The notes under the pieces are model-generated. The model searched no databases, was not told the DNA's origin, and saw only the letters and a list, made by a program, of their open reading frames with translations. 64,000 nucleotides of DNA, taken from Enterovibrio baiacu (GTDB lineage: Bacteria; Pseudomonadota; Gammaproteobacteria; Enterobacterales; Vibrionaceae). Positions 41,927-50,510 of the stretch are shown here, piece by piece. The translations under genes were made by a program, and so were the position numbers. The stretch lies in contig NZ_SCHN01000023.1 of NCBI RefSeq assembly GCF_004120195.1, positions 17,707 through 81,706 of the forward strand. The letters run 5' to 3'. The number at the start of each line of letters is the position of its first letter. Position 1 is the first letter of the stretch.

Positions 41927-42037
41927 TTACTTCCAGAAGATCGCCACGAGAATGGCAAGCACGATGAGGCAAGCCATAGGCAAATTGATTCTGCGTCGTT
42001 TTTTGGACTGACACTGTCCTTCACAACATCCCACCAC
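41927..42037 (-). CDS. 36-residue Cys-rich single-pass membrane protein
   Basis: A short frame not covered by ordinary gene-length cut-offs. It begins with GTG (GTG-GTG) five bases after AAAGGG on the minus strand. It reads MVGCCEGQCQSKKRRR, then INLPMAC, then the hydrophobic segment LIVLAILVAIFWK and stop. The layout is a Cys-rich head (Cys4, Cys5 and Cys9), a basic KKRRR stop-transfer cluster and one membrane helix ending at the C-terminus. It is therefore likely a small inner-membrane protein with the Cys head in the cytoplasm, possibly metal-binding. It is divergent from the permease at 42135 and convergent with hemL, sharing the hemL terminator. I do not recognise a family. Composition, ribosome site and context argue that it is real. 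Confidence 0.6.
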   Translation of the reverse strand: MVGCCEGQCQSKKRRRINLPMACLIVLAILVAIFWK

Positions 42038-42134
42038 ATTTACCCTTTTTCCGTCGAAAATCACAACGTATCATAGGCTTCACACTACACTGTTCACCAG
42101 ACAATCTGGAGAAGAACAAATAAGGAGCCTATCT

Positions 42135-43220
42135 GTGGCATCTTCTTACAAAGTTGAGCCTAAGCACTGGACGCTCATTGCCGCACTGGCTCTGGCTGCT
42201 TACGCTTGTTACGCCTTAATCGCTCCCTATGTGGGATCCATCGTTCTCGCGTTTATCGTTTCGCTGCTGTTTTTCCCAATACATGAAAAAATCGAAGGCA
42301 GATTTAGCAAACACCCGAACATAGCGGCATCGCTGTCTTGCGTTTTATTGACCGTCATAGTCATCATCCCTTTGATTTTCGTTGCTGCCGCCATCTTGCA
42401 GCAAGGGATTCATTTCTTTACCAACGCCTATAACTGGCTAACCCATGGCGGGGCGAAAGAAATTGTCTCTATGCCTATCGTACAGTCTGCACTGGATACC
42501 CTCGATAAATGGCTGCCTGCTGACTCCATTAACTCACAAGAATTAATTTCACGCGTCGCATCCACGGTGTCATCAATGAGCACGGAAATGATTGGCCTCA
42601 GCTCTCGCGTTCTAGGCGATGTCACAGGCGTTTTCGTCAACTTTTTGTTGATGCTGTTTGTGCTGTTTTTCTTGCTACGCGATCACGACAAGATCATCCA
42701 AACCCTGCGTCATGTCAGTCCTTTGTCACGAAGCCAAGAAGACACCTTGCTGGATGAAGTTGAGAAAGTGGCAAAATCTGCAGTGATGGGCTCGTTTCTC
42801 ACTGCCCTTGCACAAGGTTTTGTCGGTGGCTTTGCCATGTGGATGGCAGGGTTTGCAGGGCTATTCTGGGGAACAATGATGGCGTTTGCCTCATTCATCC
42901 CTGTCGTCGGCACGGCATTGATCTGGATGCCAGCCTCCGCGTACCTGATGCTGATTGGTGAATGGCAGTGGGCTGCGTTTCTCGCAGGTTGGGGCGTGCT
43001 CGTCGTCGGTTCCGTCGATAACTTATTGCGCCCACTATTGATGCAAGGAAACTCAGGGATGAACACCTTGTTGATTTTCTTCTCCCTGATTGGTGGCTTG
43101 CAGGTCTACGGGCTAATGGGGTTGATTTACGGCCCTATCATTTTCTCGCTGACACTGGTGTTGTTCCGTATGTATGAAACGGAATTTCATCACTTCTTAG
43201 AGAAGCAAGACAACTCCTAA
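42135..43220 (+). CDS. AI-2E/PerM-family permease (YdiK-like)
   Basis: 361-residue polytopic inner-membrane protein. Hydrophobic segments lie at about 12-32, 33-50, 63-85, 152-180, 210-245, 248-270, 275-300 and 308-345, which fits the AI-2E transporter family (eight helices). Family motifs include FPIHEKIEGRF, PLSRSQEDTLLDEVEKVAKS and GWGVLVVGSVDNLLRPLLMQG. Start GTG at 42135 is set by AAGGAG seven bases upstream. Despite the family name, many members, including YdiK and PerM, have unknown substrates. The same gene precedes rsmC in V. cholerae, as I recall. Confidence 0.9.
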   Translation: MASSYKVEPKHWTLIAALALAAYACYALIAPYVGSIVLAFIVSLLFFPIHEKIEGRFSKHPNIAASLSCVLLTVIVIIPLIFVAAAILQQGIHFFTNAYNWLTHGGAKEIVSMPIVQSALDTLDKWLPADSINSQELISRVASTVSSMSTEMIGLSSRVLGDVTGVFVNFLLMLFVLFFLLRDHDKIIQTLRHVSPLSRSQEDTLLDEVEKVAKSAVMGSFLTALAQGFVGGFAMWMAGFAGLFWGTMMAFASFIPVVGTALIWMPASAYLMLIGEWQWAAFLAGWGVLVVGSVDNLLRPLLMQGNSGMNTLLIFFSLIGGLQVYGLMGLIYGPIIFSLTLVLFRMYETEFHHFLEKQDNS

Positions 43221-43348
43221 CTTGGGTTGTCACTGCGCCGTTGCGCGAAACAATGCAGCGATAACGACATCTAGTGTGCGCGGAGAGTTTCCTCACGACT
43301 CGCTTTGTGGGAAAATCCGCGCTCATTTTTTTATACGTCGAGGCGTTC

Positions 43349-44374
43349 ATGTCTTACAGCACCCCAAGCCAAGTAGTGGCTCGTCAACTTGAGTACTTTG
43401 AAGGTAAGCATGTATTGCTCGCCGGTGAGCTGGAAGACACTTTCGCCACCGAACTGTGTGAACACGCCGCCAGCGTCAGCATTTTTACCACCAACTTGGC
43501 GTACGCCAATCAAATGTCGCATTACAGCCAGTTGGATGTTCAGTTTGGTGATACCTACCAAAAAGCGCCGAATGTCGACATGGTGTTGCTGTACTGGCCA
43601 AAAGCAAAAGCAGAAGCAGAGTTCTTGCTTTCAATGCTGATGGCAGCGCTCGGCAAAGACACTGAAATCGTTGTTGTGGGCGAAAACCGCAGTGGCGTTC
43701 GCAGCATCGAAAAGATGTTCGCGCCTTACGGCAAGGTCACCAAATTTGATACGGCGCGTCGCTGCAGTTTCTATTGGGGACAATGCATCAACGAACCTGC
43801 ACCTTTTGAGCTTGATGCGTGGTTTAAGAGCTACCCACTTTCTCTTGGGCAGGACACAATCACGATCCGCTCACTGCCTGGCGTTTTTAGCCATGGCGAA
43901 TTAGATGCGGGGAGCCAGCTGTTGTTGGACACATTGCCGTCACTAAAAGGCTCTGTGCTTGATTTCGGTTGTGGCGCAGGCGTGATCGGCACTGCCATTA
44001 AACTCCGCTACCCTGACACACTGATCACTATGGTGGATATCAGCGCACTGGCGGTTGCCTCGGCCAAAGAAACCTTACGTTTTAACAATCTTGACGGAGA
44101 GGTTTTTGCGTCTGACGTCTACAGCGCTGTAACGTCAAAATTCGACAATATCGTTAGCAATCCACCGTTCCATGCAGGCTTGAAAACTCACTATGCTGCA
44201 ACGGAAACCTTCCTTGAGCAGGCTACGTCATTTTTGTCGAAACAAGGGCAATTAATGATTGTTGCAAATAGCTTCCTTCGCTATCCGCCCTTTATTGAGG
44301 CGGCATTTGGCCATTGCGAGACACCGGCCAAAAACAATAAATTTGCGATTTACCACGCGATCAAAAACCGTTAA
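43349..44374 (+). CDS. rsmC: 16S rRNA (guanine1207-N2)-methyltransferase
   Basis: Methylates G1207 of 16S rRNA using SAM. 341 residues, in line with E. coli RsmC (343). The N-terminal methyltransferase-like domain has lost the cofactor site but keeps IVVVGENRSGVRSIEKMF and ARRCSFYWG. The C-terminal catalytic domain has the SAM motif VLDFGCGAGVIG and the active-site NPPFHAG. The start MSYSTPSQVVARQ is preferred over a frame open 25 codons upstream, whose sequence does not resemble the family. Confidence 0.95.
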   Translation: MSYSTPSQVVARQLEYFEGKHVLLAGELEDTFATELCEHAASVSIFTTNLAYANQMSHYSQLDVQFGDTYQKAPNVDMVLLYWPKAKAEAEFLLSMLMAALGKDTEIVVVGENRSGVRSIEKMFAPYGKVTKFDTARRCSFYWGQCINEPAPFELDAWFKSYPLSLGQDTITIRSLPGVFSHGELDAGSQLLLDTLPSLKGSVLDFGCGAGVIGTAIKLRYPDTLITMVDISALAVASAKETLRFNNLDGEVFASDVYSAVTSKFDNIVSNPPFHAGLKTHYAATETFLEQATSFLSKQGQLMIVANSFLRYPPFIEAAFGHCETPAKNNKFAIYHAIKNR

Positions 44375-44381
44375 ACACCTA

Positions 44382-44405
44382 AAGGGCTGTTCGCAGCCCT
44401 TCGTT
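44382..44405 (+). terminator. rsmC terminator (short T-tail)
   Basis: AAGGGCTG, loop TTCG and CAGCCCTT form a perfect 8-bp stem eight bases after the rsmC stop. The T-run is short, so it may be leaky into chiS. Confidence 0.65.
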
Positions 44406-44418
44406 AAAAACGTTAAAA

Positions 44419-44430
44419 CTGAGTACTCGC
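44419..44430. promoter_or_regulatory. SlmA-like site upstream of chiS
   Basis: CTGAGTACTCGC matches 10 of 12 positions of the SlmA consensus GTGAGTACTCAC, including the central TGAGTACTC. It lies 157 bases before the chiS start. SlmA is a nucleoid-occlusion factor reported to activate the chitobiose operon in V. cholerae. The adjacent ACGTTAAAAC (44410-44419) resembles elements in the cbp promoter. Confidence 0.4.
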
Positions 44431-44586
44431 ACGCGCTTCATTGATAACTTACTTGCCAAGAAAAATTAAGTCAGTATAAGGATTTTTGACACGGTCAATC
44501 CCGTAAGGCTGCAGTACATAACTCGTCAAAATTGCCAAAATGGGTTAGTGGACTTGCCTTTTGATTTCTTATTTTCAGGCAGAGAC

Positions 44587-47500
44587 ATGCAAAAAAAACA
44601 GAAGTTCAAGCGACTTCAGCACAAGCTGATGCTAGCTTTTCTGGTGCTGAGTATTACGCCGCTCACCCTGCTGGCTATCTTTTTCCTTGAGTCACATAGC
44701 AGCGACTTAGAAACGCAAAGCACCACACACCTCGCATTCCTACGCGACAACAAACAAGAGCAAATCATTAGCTTCTTCGATGCCCGTCATTCAGAAGTGA
44801 AATCTTTTGCGCGCTCAGAACTTGCCACCGCCAGTGGTGGGCGCTTTTATGGGTTAGTCGCCGCATTCCACCAGCTTGGCAAAACACAAGCGCTCGCCCG
44901 CGAAGCAGCACGCTTGAGATACGTCGAAAACCCAGACAACCCTCAGCAAAGTACCATCAATGACACTAACTTTATTGGTAGTGAGCGCTATCGCTTACTG
45001 CACAAGCGCTATCACTGGGCATTTACCGAGCACCTAAAGCGTTCAGACTTCACGGATATCTTGCTCGTCGATATTGATGGCAATGTCGTTTACTCGAACC
45101 TGAAAGATAATGTCTTTGGGGCAAACTTGTTGTCGCCAGAGTGGATCAACACCGCTGAAGGGCAATCCTTCTCCAAGATAAAGGGACAAGTCAAAGCCCC
45201 ACTGGTTGATACTGACAGCACCCCGATCATTTTCAGTGATTTCAAACAATCCCCCAACGGCGAGATGATCGCGTGGTTTGCCGCGCCAATCACCCAGCAA
45301 GGGTACCTGCATAGCTATGTGTTGTTTAAGTTGCCAAACACGGCACTTGCCAACATGCTAAATAAAACCCCCGCCGAAACCAGTTACATTTCGACACTGC
45401 TGGTAGGCCGAGACATGCTGCCTCGCAACGTGCTGAGTGATACGCCCCTTGCGGCCGTGTCGAGCAGTGCCATTGACGCCGCCCTCTCAGGCACACGTGA
45501 CGTTGGTAGTTTTTTAAGTTCAACCGACGAAAAAGTACTTGGCGCCTACGCCCCTGTGGCTGTGTTTGACGAGGAATGGGCGCTGATTCTTGAGCTTCCC
45601 GAAGGAGAAGCCTTTGCGCGCATTTACCAGCTTGAGAAAATCTTCATCGTAGTGATGGTGGGTGCGATTTTCCTTGTTGTTGTGGCTTCGCACTTGCTTT
45701 CAAACTCCATTACCGCACCACTTCTGAGACTGACATGGGCGGCAGAACAAGTCTCTGCGGGCGACCTGGACCAGAAAATCACTAGCACCGACAGAGAAGA
45801 TGAAATCGGCCGCCTGGCCGTTAGCTTCGCACGCATGCAGCGCTCTGTTAGGGACAAACTCGCGCTAATCCGAGAGCAGAATAAAGAGCTGGAGCAAAAC
45901 ATTCAGCTCATTCGCCACAAAAATGATGAGCTCCAACAAGCTGACCGCATGAAGGATGACTTCCTCGCCACCACCTCGCACGAGCTTCGCACCCCTTTGC
46001 ACGGCATGGTTGGTATTGCTGAGTCCATGCTAGCCGGGGCGGAAGGGCCGTTGCCTGAAAGGCAAAAGCATCAACTGCAAATGATCATCAACAGTGGTCA
46101 GCGTTTATCGAACTTGGTGGACGATTTACTCGATTACCACAAGATGCGTTACGGTGATTTGGAAATCAGCCCACAAGCGGTCGATACAGCCAATGCTGTC
46201 CGTTTGGTTATCGAGCTATCGAGCCACCTTTTGGGTGGAAAACCGGTACGTATTATCAATCAAGTACCGATCGATCTGCCGTTAGTAAAAGCAGACGAAC
46301 AACGCCTAGAGCAGGTGTTATATAACCTGCTCGGCAACGCCATCAAGTACACAGATGAAGGCAAAATCATCATCTCCGCGACCGTGCTTGATAGCCAGCT
46401 ACGAATCCAAGTTGTCGACACCGGACAAGGTATTCCATCCGATCAATTGGAATACATCTTTGAGCCGCTCACACAGGCCAAATCCGGCACATCAGTTTAT
46501 CGACAAGGGGCTGGGCTTGGCCTGTCAATCAGTCGACAACTTATCGATATCATGGGAGGGCAATTGTATGTCAGCAGCCAACCTATGGTCGGCGCGACAT
46601 TCAGCTTCACCTTGCCGCTCGCCACAGATGAAGACAAAGCAAAAACGCGCTTGGCAAACAATACTCACTTTGCCGCGCCCAAAATCGATTCTGATTTGCC
46701 TGAATGCGCGCAACTACCAGACAACCCTGACGGCCCGCTCATTCTCGTCGTCGATGACGAGCCTGTTAACCTTCAGGTTCTCAACAACTTTTTGCGCCTA
46801 GAAGGTTACCGCGTTAAAACCGTCGAAAATGGGCGTCAAGCGATTGAATCCGTCACGCAAGAAGTGCCAGCCCTGATGTTGCTTGATGTCATGATGCCTG
46901 AACTGAGTGGCTATGAGGTGTGTTATCACCTGCGTGAAAGGCACAGCAGAACGGAATTACCCATCATTATGCTTTCTGCACTAAGCCAAGTGCAGGACAA
47001 GGTAAAAGGCTTTGATGCTGGCGCGAACGATTACCTGACAAAGCCCTTCAACAAAGATGAGTTAAGTGCGCGAATCCGAGCCTACGTGAATGCTTCTTTG
47101 ACGGAACAAGAGCGAGAACAGAACCGCCTTCTGCAAAATGAAATTCACTTCCGCGAGCAAGTTGAAGCTGGATTGCGCGAAGTACAAAACCGCCTTCTTG
47201 GCCTACTAGATTCCGCGTCAGAAGGCATTTTGTGTGTGCAAGAAAGCGGCAAGATCAGCTATGCCAACGATGCATGCAGTAAAGTGTTCCATTTAAGTGC
47301 GGAGCAAATAGAGCGCCACCAGCTCAATGACTTTTTGGCAATGGCATTGCCAGAACCTGACATGATGCGCGGGCACTTCAGTGGGCAACTGCGTTTTAAA
47401 GTGGATAACGACATTGTCACCATCGACAGCGACGTGCTGACGCTGCCTGAGTCTTCAGGTATGCAGATGATGTTGATTTTAAATACCGGGTTAAAAGCGT

Positions 47501-47964
47501 CGTCACAACGTGTTCAGCTACTTGAAAGTGCCGTTGAAGCGCTCTCTGACTACGCGTTTGACGGGGACCAAGGAAAGCTTCAGCAACTGCGCGAATTGGG
47601 TGGAGAATTCACCCGAATGGCGGATAAATTCTCCAGTGACAAACCTGACAAAGCCGATGTCCTGAGAGAAACCCTCGTGAAGGTCATGCTCGTTACGTTG
47701 AACTATTGGAGCAATTCAACAGGAAAGTCCAAGTTCGATTTGGCAGAAGAAAGTGGCTTATGGCGTGTATACCTTGATAGAAGCACGCTACAAACACGAA
47801 CGTTGGACAAATACCTGCATGTTGAAACGGTGCCAAAATCGCCACGATGGCGTACCGTCATCAACACAATTGACTACGTGTTAGAACGTTGCGAGAGCGA
47901 CACTGCAGAGCGCAGTGAGCTTGCAATGCTACGAGATAAACTACAATCGCTTATCACTCGCTAG
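44587..47964 (+). CDS. chiS: chitin-sensing hybrid histidine kinase ChiS
   Basis: One-component-like regulator of chitin utilisation in Vibrio. Unliganded periplasmic CBP is thought to hold it inactive, and chitin oligosaccharides release it. In V. cholerae it binds DNA directly through an unusual C-terminal domain. 1125 residues. Membrane helices lie at about 13-33 and 352-371, bounding a 310-residue periplasmic sensor. A HAMP domain follows (372-425), then the kinase core with His465 (TSHELRTPLHG) and ATP boxes NLLGNAIKY and GAGLGLSIS. The receiver has Asp767 (LMLLDVMMPELSG). A PAS segment (865-960) and a C-terminal region (about 960-1125) without a known fold follow. Start ATG 44587 is preferred over GTG 44548, which has no ribosome site. 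Confidence 0.95.
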   Translation: MQKKQKFKRLQHKLMLAFLVLSITPLTLLAIFFLESHSSDLETQSTTHLAFLRDNKQEQIISFFDARHSEVKSFARSELATASGGRFYGLVAAFHQLGKTQALAREAARLRYVENPDNPQQSTINDTNFIGSERYRLLHKRYHWAFTEHLKRSDFTDILLVDIDGNVVYSNLKDNVFGANLLSPEWINTAEGQSFSKIKGQVKAPLVDTDSTPIIFSDFKQSPNGEMIAWFAAPITQQGYLHSYVLFKLPNTALANMLNKTPAETSYISTLLVGRDMLPRNVLSDTPLAAVSSSAIDAALSGTRDVGSFLSSTDEKVLGAYAPVAVFDEEWALILELPEGEAFARIYQLEKIFIVVMVGAIFLVVVASHLLSNSITAPLLRLTWAAEQVSAGDLDQKITSTDREDEIGRLAVSFARMQRSVRDKLALIREQNKELEQNIQLIRHKNDELQQADRMKDDFLATTSHELRTPLHGMVGIAESMLAGAEGPLPERQKHQLQMIINSGQRLSNLVDDLLDYHKMRYGDLEISPQAVDTANAVRLVIELSSHLLGGKPVRIINQVPIDLPLVKADEQRLEQVLYNLLGNAIKYTDEGKIIISATVLDSQLRIQVVDTGQGIPSDQLEYIFEPLTQAKSGTSVYRQGAGLGLSISRQLIDIMGGQLYVSSQPMVGATFSFTLPLATDEDKAKTRLANNTHFAAPKIDSDLPECAQLPDNPDGPLILVVDDEPVNLQVLNNFLRLEGYRVKTVENGRQAIESVTQEVPALMLLDVMMPELSGYEVCYHLRERHSRTELPIIMLSALSQVQDKVKGFDAGANDYLTKPFNKDELSARIRAYVNASLTEQEREQNRLLQNEIHFREQVEAGLREVQNRLLGLLDSASEGILCVQESGKISYANDACSKVFHLSAEQIERHQLNDFLAMALPEPDMMRGHFSGQLRFKVDNDIVTIDSDVLTLPESSGMQMMLILNTGLKASSQRVQLLESAVEALSDYAFDGDQGKLQQLRELGGEFTRMADKFSSDKPDKADVLRETLVKVMLVTLNYWSNSTGKSKFDLAEESGLWRVYLDRSTLQTRTLDKYLHVETVPKSPRWRTVINTIDYVLERCESDTAERSELAMLRDKLQSLITR

Positions 47965-47994
47965 CACGCGCGTTGCGATGATTTGACACCCTTT

Positions 47995-48022
47995 AAAGCC
48001 CCTTTTTGGGGCTTTATTTTTT
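47995..48022 (+). terminator. chiS terminator
   Basis: AAAGCCCC, loop TTTTT and GGGGCTTT form a perfect 8-bp stem followed by ATTTTTT, 30 bases after the chiS stop. It isolates chiS from the operon it controls. Confidence 0.92.
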
Positions 48023-48554
48023 CCGATTGACGCCACACCAACACCACGCCTGATTCCATCCACTCTCATCACATGAGAAATGCCAGAAGTGCCTTTTTTC
48101 ACGTTCTGAACCTCCCAGAGCAGACGGATACCCCACGCAATACCGACATCAACAGTGCACCAGAAAGCCTTCAAAAGGCTGCATACGCCTCACTGAGGGT
48201 GCGTGCTTGCTTCAGACGATTTGCAAAGTAGAGAGCAGGACAAAGAACTTATTTTTCGCCGTAAAAGACGTGTTTGAAAAAGAAGAAATCAGAGGGGTCT
48301 TTGGTGATTTCAACGCGCAAAAACTGGTGATAAATCACACAACCCTGACTTCTGTGTGAGTTTAATTCCGTTTATGAGAAGAGACTCACAACAAACCAGC
48401 GCCCCAAATTTTCAGCAAGAAATTAACACGGTGAATAAATGGAGATCCTGATCAACATAGCTTCACGTTGAAAATGAAAACCATAAGAAACAAGATTTAA
48501 AGCGATAGTAACCACTAACATTTAACGTTAAAAATGCATCATAATGTGCGGAAA

Positions 48555-48568
48555 TTGACCTAAATCAA
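48555..48568 (+). promoter_or_regulatory. FNR-like box upstream of cbp
   Basis: TTGAC-CTAA-ATCAA matches the FNR consensus except for one base. It has the same two half-sites as the box upstream of arcA. It lies about 250 bases before the cbp start. Confidence 0.4.
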
Positions 48569-48596
48569 CCGCTTGTATTTTGCACTAAAAATGAAT

Positions 48597-48646
48597 GTTT
48601 TAACGTTTTTGACAGGGCACTAAGTGGTTTTGACGTTTTTGACGGG
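48597..48646 (+). repeat. 20-bp direct repeats in the cbp promoter, candidate ChiS sites
   Basis: GTTTTAACGTTTTTGACAGG (48597-48616) recurs as GTTTTGACGTTTTTGACGGG (48627-48646), 18 of 20 identical and exactly 30 bases apart, close to three helical turns. Same-face spacing suggests a protein binding two sites. In V. cholerae ChiS binds two sites in the chitobiose promoter; linking these repeats to ChiS is inference. Confidence 0.55.
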
Positions 48647-48710
48647 AATCCCAATTGACCCAAAATCAGAACAGGAGTTTCCTTAAGTGGCACTGAGCCT
48701 GCACGGCCAT

Positions 48711-48780
48711 GTGAATAACCAAGATCACTTGCCTGGTTGTTCATAGCGGGGTCGGGCCTGACCAAAATGATTCCGGTCAG
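48711..48780 (+). promoter_or_regulatory. structured 5' leader of cbp
   Basis: GTGAATAACCA (48711-48721) can pair with TGGTTGTTCAT (48734-48744) as an 11-bp RNA stem with two G-U pairs. CTGACC (48758-48763) pairs perfectly with GGTCAG (48775-48780). Neither is followed by a T-run, so they look like leader structures rather than terminators. Confidence 0.45.
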
Positions 48781-48816
48781 AACCAAGTGGAACAAAGCAA
48801 CTAGTAAGGAACAGCT

Positions 48817-50496
48817 ATGCTTGCCAATCTTAAGAAAACAAAACTAGCAGTAGCCGTCGTTGCGGCCGCAGCGTCTGCACTGGCAGCACCAACTGTATTA
48901 GCAGCTGAAAAAAGCCAGCTAACAGTGGTACCTCAGTTCTACCCTACATTAGTTCAAAACTTTAACCCTTTCCTAGAGTCTGCACTAAACACGACGACTG
49001 AGTTTGTTTACGAGCCGCTGGTTATCTTTAACCAGATGCAAGGTAACAGCCCAGTAATGCGTTTGGCACAAGACTACTACATGTCTGACGACCTAATGGA
49101 AGTAACTTTTGTTATCCGTGACGGCGTTAAATGGTCTGACGGTAAAGCTTTCACTGCGAAAGACGTAGCTTACACAGTTGAGCTACTTCAAGCGAAGCCA
49201 GAGCTTGACCGTACTGGTCTAAACAAGTGGGTTAAAGACGTTAAGGTTGATGGCAACAAAGCTATCTTCTCTCTAACTCAAGCTTCTTCTAACGCACCAT
49301 TCGAAATTGTTAAGGCACCTATCGTTCCTGAGCACGTTTGGAGCAAAGTGAAGAACCCTGAGTCTTTCGCTAACGAAACTCCAGTAGGTTCTGGTGCGTT
49401 CACTGAGATCGACACCTTCACCTCTTCTTTGTACGTTCAATGTCGTAACCCTAACTACTGGGATAACGACAACCTGGAAGTTGACTGTCTGCGCGTTCCT
49501 CAGATCGCAGGTAACGACCAACTGCTAGCTAAAGTTATCAACTCTGAGCTTGATTGGACTTCTTCATTCATCCCAGATATCGATAGCACTTATGCTGCAG
49601 CGAATCCAAACCACAAATACTGGTACCCAGCTGCGGGCACCCAGTCTTTCCTACTGAACTACAAGTCGCCTAAAGAAGGTAACAACGAAGCAATCAACGA
49701 TGTTGATTTCCGTCGTGCGTTCTCTATGGCTCTTGACCGTCAAACCATCATCGACATCGCTTTCTACGGCAATGGTAAACCAAACGACTATGCGTCTGGT
49801 CTAGGTGATGCATTCGAGTCATGGGCTGATAAAGGCACTTACAACAAGTACAAAGGTTTCAATACCTACGATGCTGCTGGCGCGAAAGCACTGCTTAAGA
49901 AAGCTGGCTACAAAGACATCAATGGTGACGGTTTCGTAGAAACGCCATCAGGTAAAGAACTGAAGCTTGAAATTCAATCGCCTAACGGCTGGACTGACTT
50001 CAACAACACAGTTCAACTGTCTGTTGAGCAATTGAATGATGTTGGTATCAACGCAGTAGCGCGTACTCCAGACTTCCCTGTGTATAACTCAGCGATGGCT
50101 AACGCGACTTATGACGTTGCTTACACCAACTTCTTCCACGGTCCAGATCCACACGTTTACTGGAATGACGGCTTCAACTCAGCGTTCCAAGACGGTGAAG
50201 GTCTACCACGCTTCGCGATGCACCATTACAAAAATGCAGAGTTGGATAAGCTGCTAAACAGCTTCTACAAAACTTCAGACCGTGATGAGCAGTTGAAAAT
50301 TGCTCACGGTATTCAGAAAATCATCGCTGAAAACCAAATCACTGTTCCTGTAATGTCTGGTGCGTTCAACTTCCAGTACAACACTACCCGCTTCGACGGT
50401 TGGTGGAACGAGAACAACGCTAAAGGCCGTCCAATGATTTGGGCTGGTGTTCAAGAGCGTGTTCTTCAAGTTCTGGACCTGAAACCTAAGTCATAA
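48817..50496 (+). CDS. cbp: periplasmic chitin-oligosaccharide-binding protein CBP
   Basis: Solute-binding protein of the oligopeptide/family 5 type that captures chitin oligosaccharides in the periplasm for the ABC importer encoded next. In V. cholerae it also controls ChiS. 559 residues. A signal peptide of about 29 residues has the positive start KKTK, an Ala/Val-rich core and a likely AxA site before EKSQ. Family features include NPFLESALNTTTEFVYEPL, GVKWSDGKAFTAKDVAYTVELL and VDFRRAFSMALDRQTI. AAGGAA lies close before the ATG. Codon choice is noticeably more biased (GTT, GCT, CTA and similar codons) than in nearby genes, which fits a highly expressed protein. Followed by a stabilising hairpin at 50511-50533. 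Confidence 0.95.
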   Translation: MLANLKKTKLAVAVVAAAASALAAPTVLAAEKSQLTVVPQFYPTLVQNFNPFLESALNTTTEFVYEPLVIFNQMQGNSPVMRLAQDYYMSDDLMEVTFVIRDGVKWSDGKAFTAKDVAYTVELLQAKPELDRTGLNKWVKDVKVDGNKAIFSLTQASSNAPFEIVKAPIVPEHVWSKVKNPESFANETPVGSGAFTEIDTFTSSLYVQCRNPNYWDNDNLEVDCLRVPQIAGNDQLLAKVINSELDWTSSFIPDIDSTYAAANPNHKYWYPAAGTQSFLLNYKSPKEGNNEAINDVDFRRAFSMALDRQTIIDIAFYGNGKPNDYASGLGDAFESWADKGTYNKYKGFNTYDAAGAKALLKKAGYKDINGDGFVETPSGKELKLEIQSPNGWTDFNNTVQLSVEQLNDVGINAVARTPDFPVYNSAMANATYDVAYTNFFHGPDPHVYWNDGFNSAFQDGEGLPRFAMHHYKNAELDKLLNSFYKTSDRDEQLKIAHGIQKIIAENQITVPVMSGAFNFQYNTTRFDGWWNENNAKGRPMIWAGVQERVLQVLDLKPKS

Positions 50497-50510
50497 GTTC
50501 TACGTAGTTT

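Larger units (their letters stand above)
47965..48816. other. chiS-cbp regulatory region, no gene seen
   Basis: About 850 bases. It holds the chiS terminator and an inverted repeat TGTGAGT/ACTCACA (48355-48390). Further on come four ACGTT-centred elements (48465, 48525, 48603, 48633), an FNR-like box (48555-48568) and an 18/20 direct repeat (48597-48646). A probable structured leader (48711-48780) precedes the cbp start. No coding frame has a ribosome site or plausible composition. Confidence 0.65.

Noticed and set aside
47941..48174. 77-codon minus-strand frame after chiS
   Set aside because: It overlaps the end of chiS and its terminator, and has no ribosome site.
48327..48338. CRP-like palindrome GTGATAAATCAC upstream of cbp
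   Set aside because: The half-sites are two bases apart instead of the six needed for CRP, so it was not called as a CRP site.
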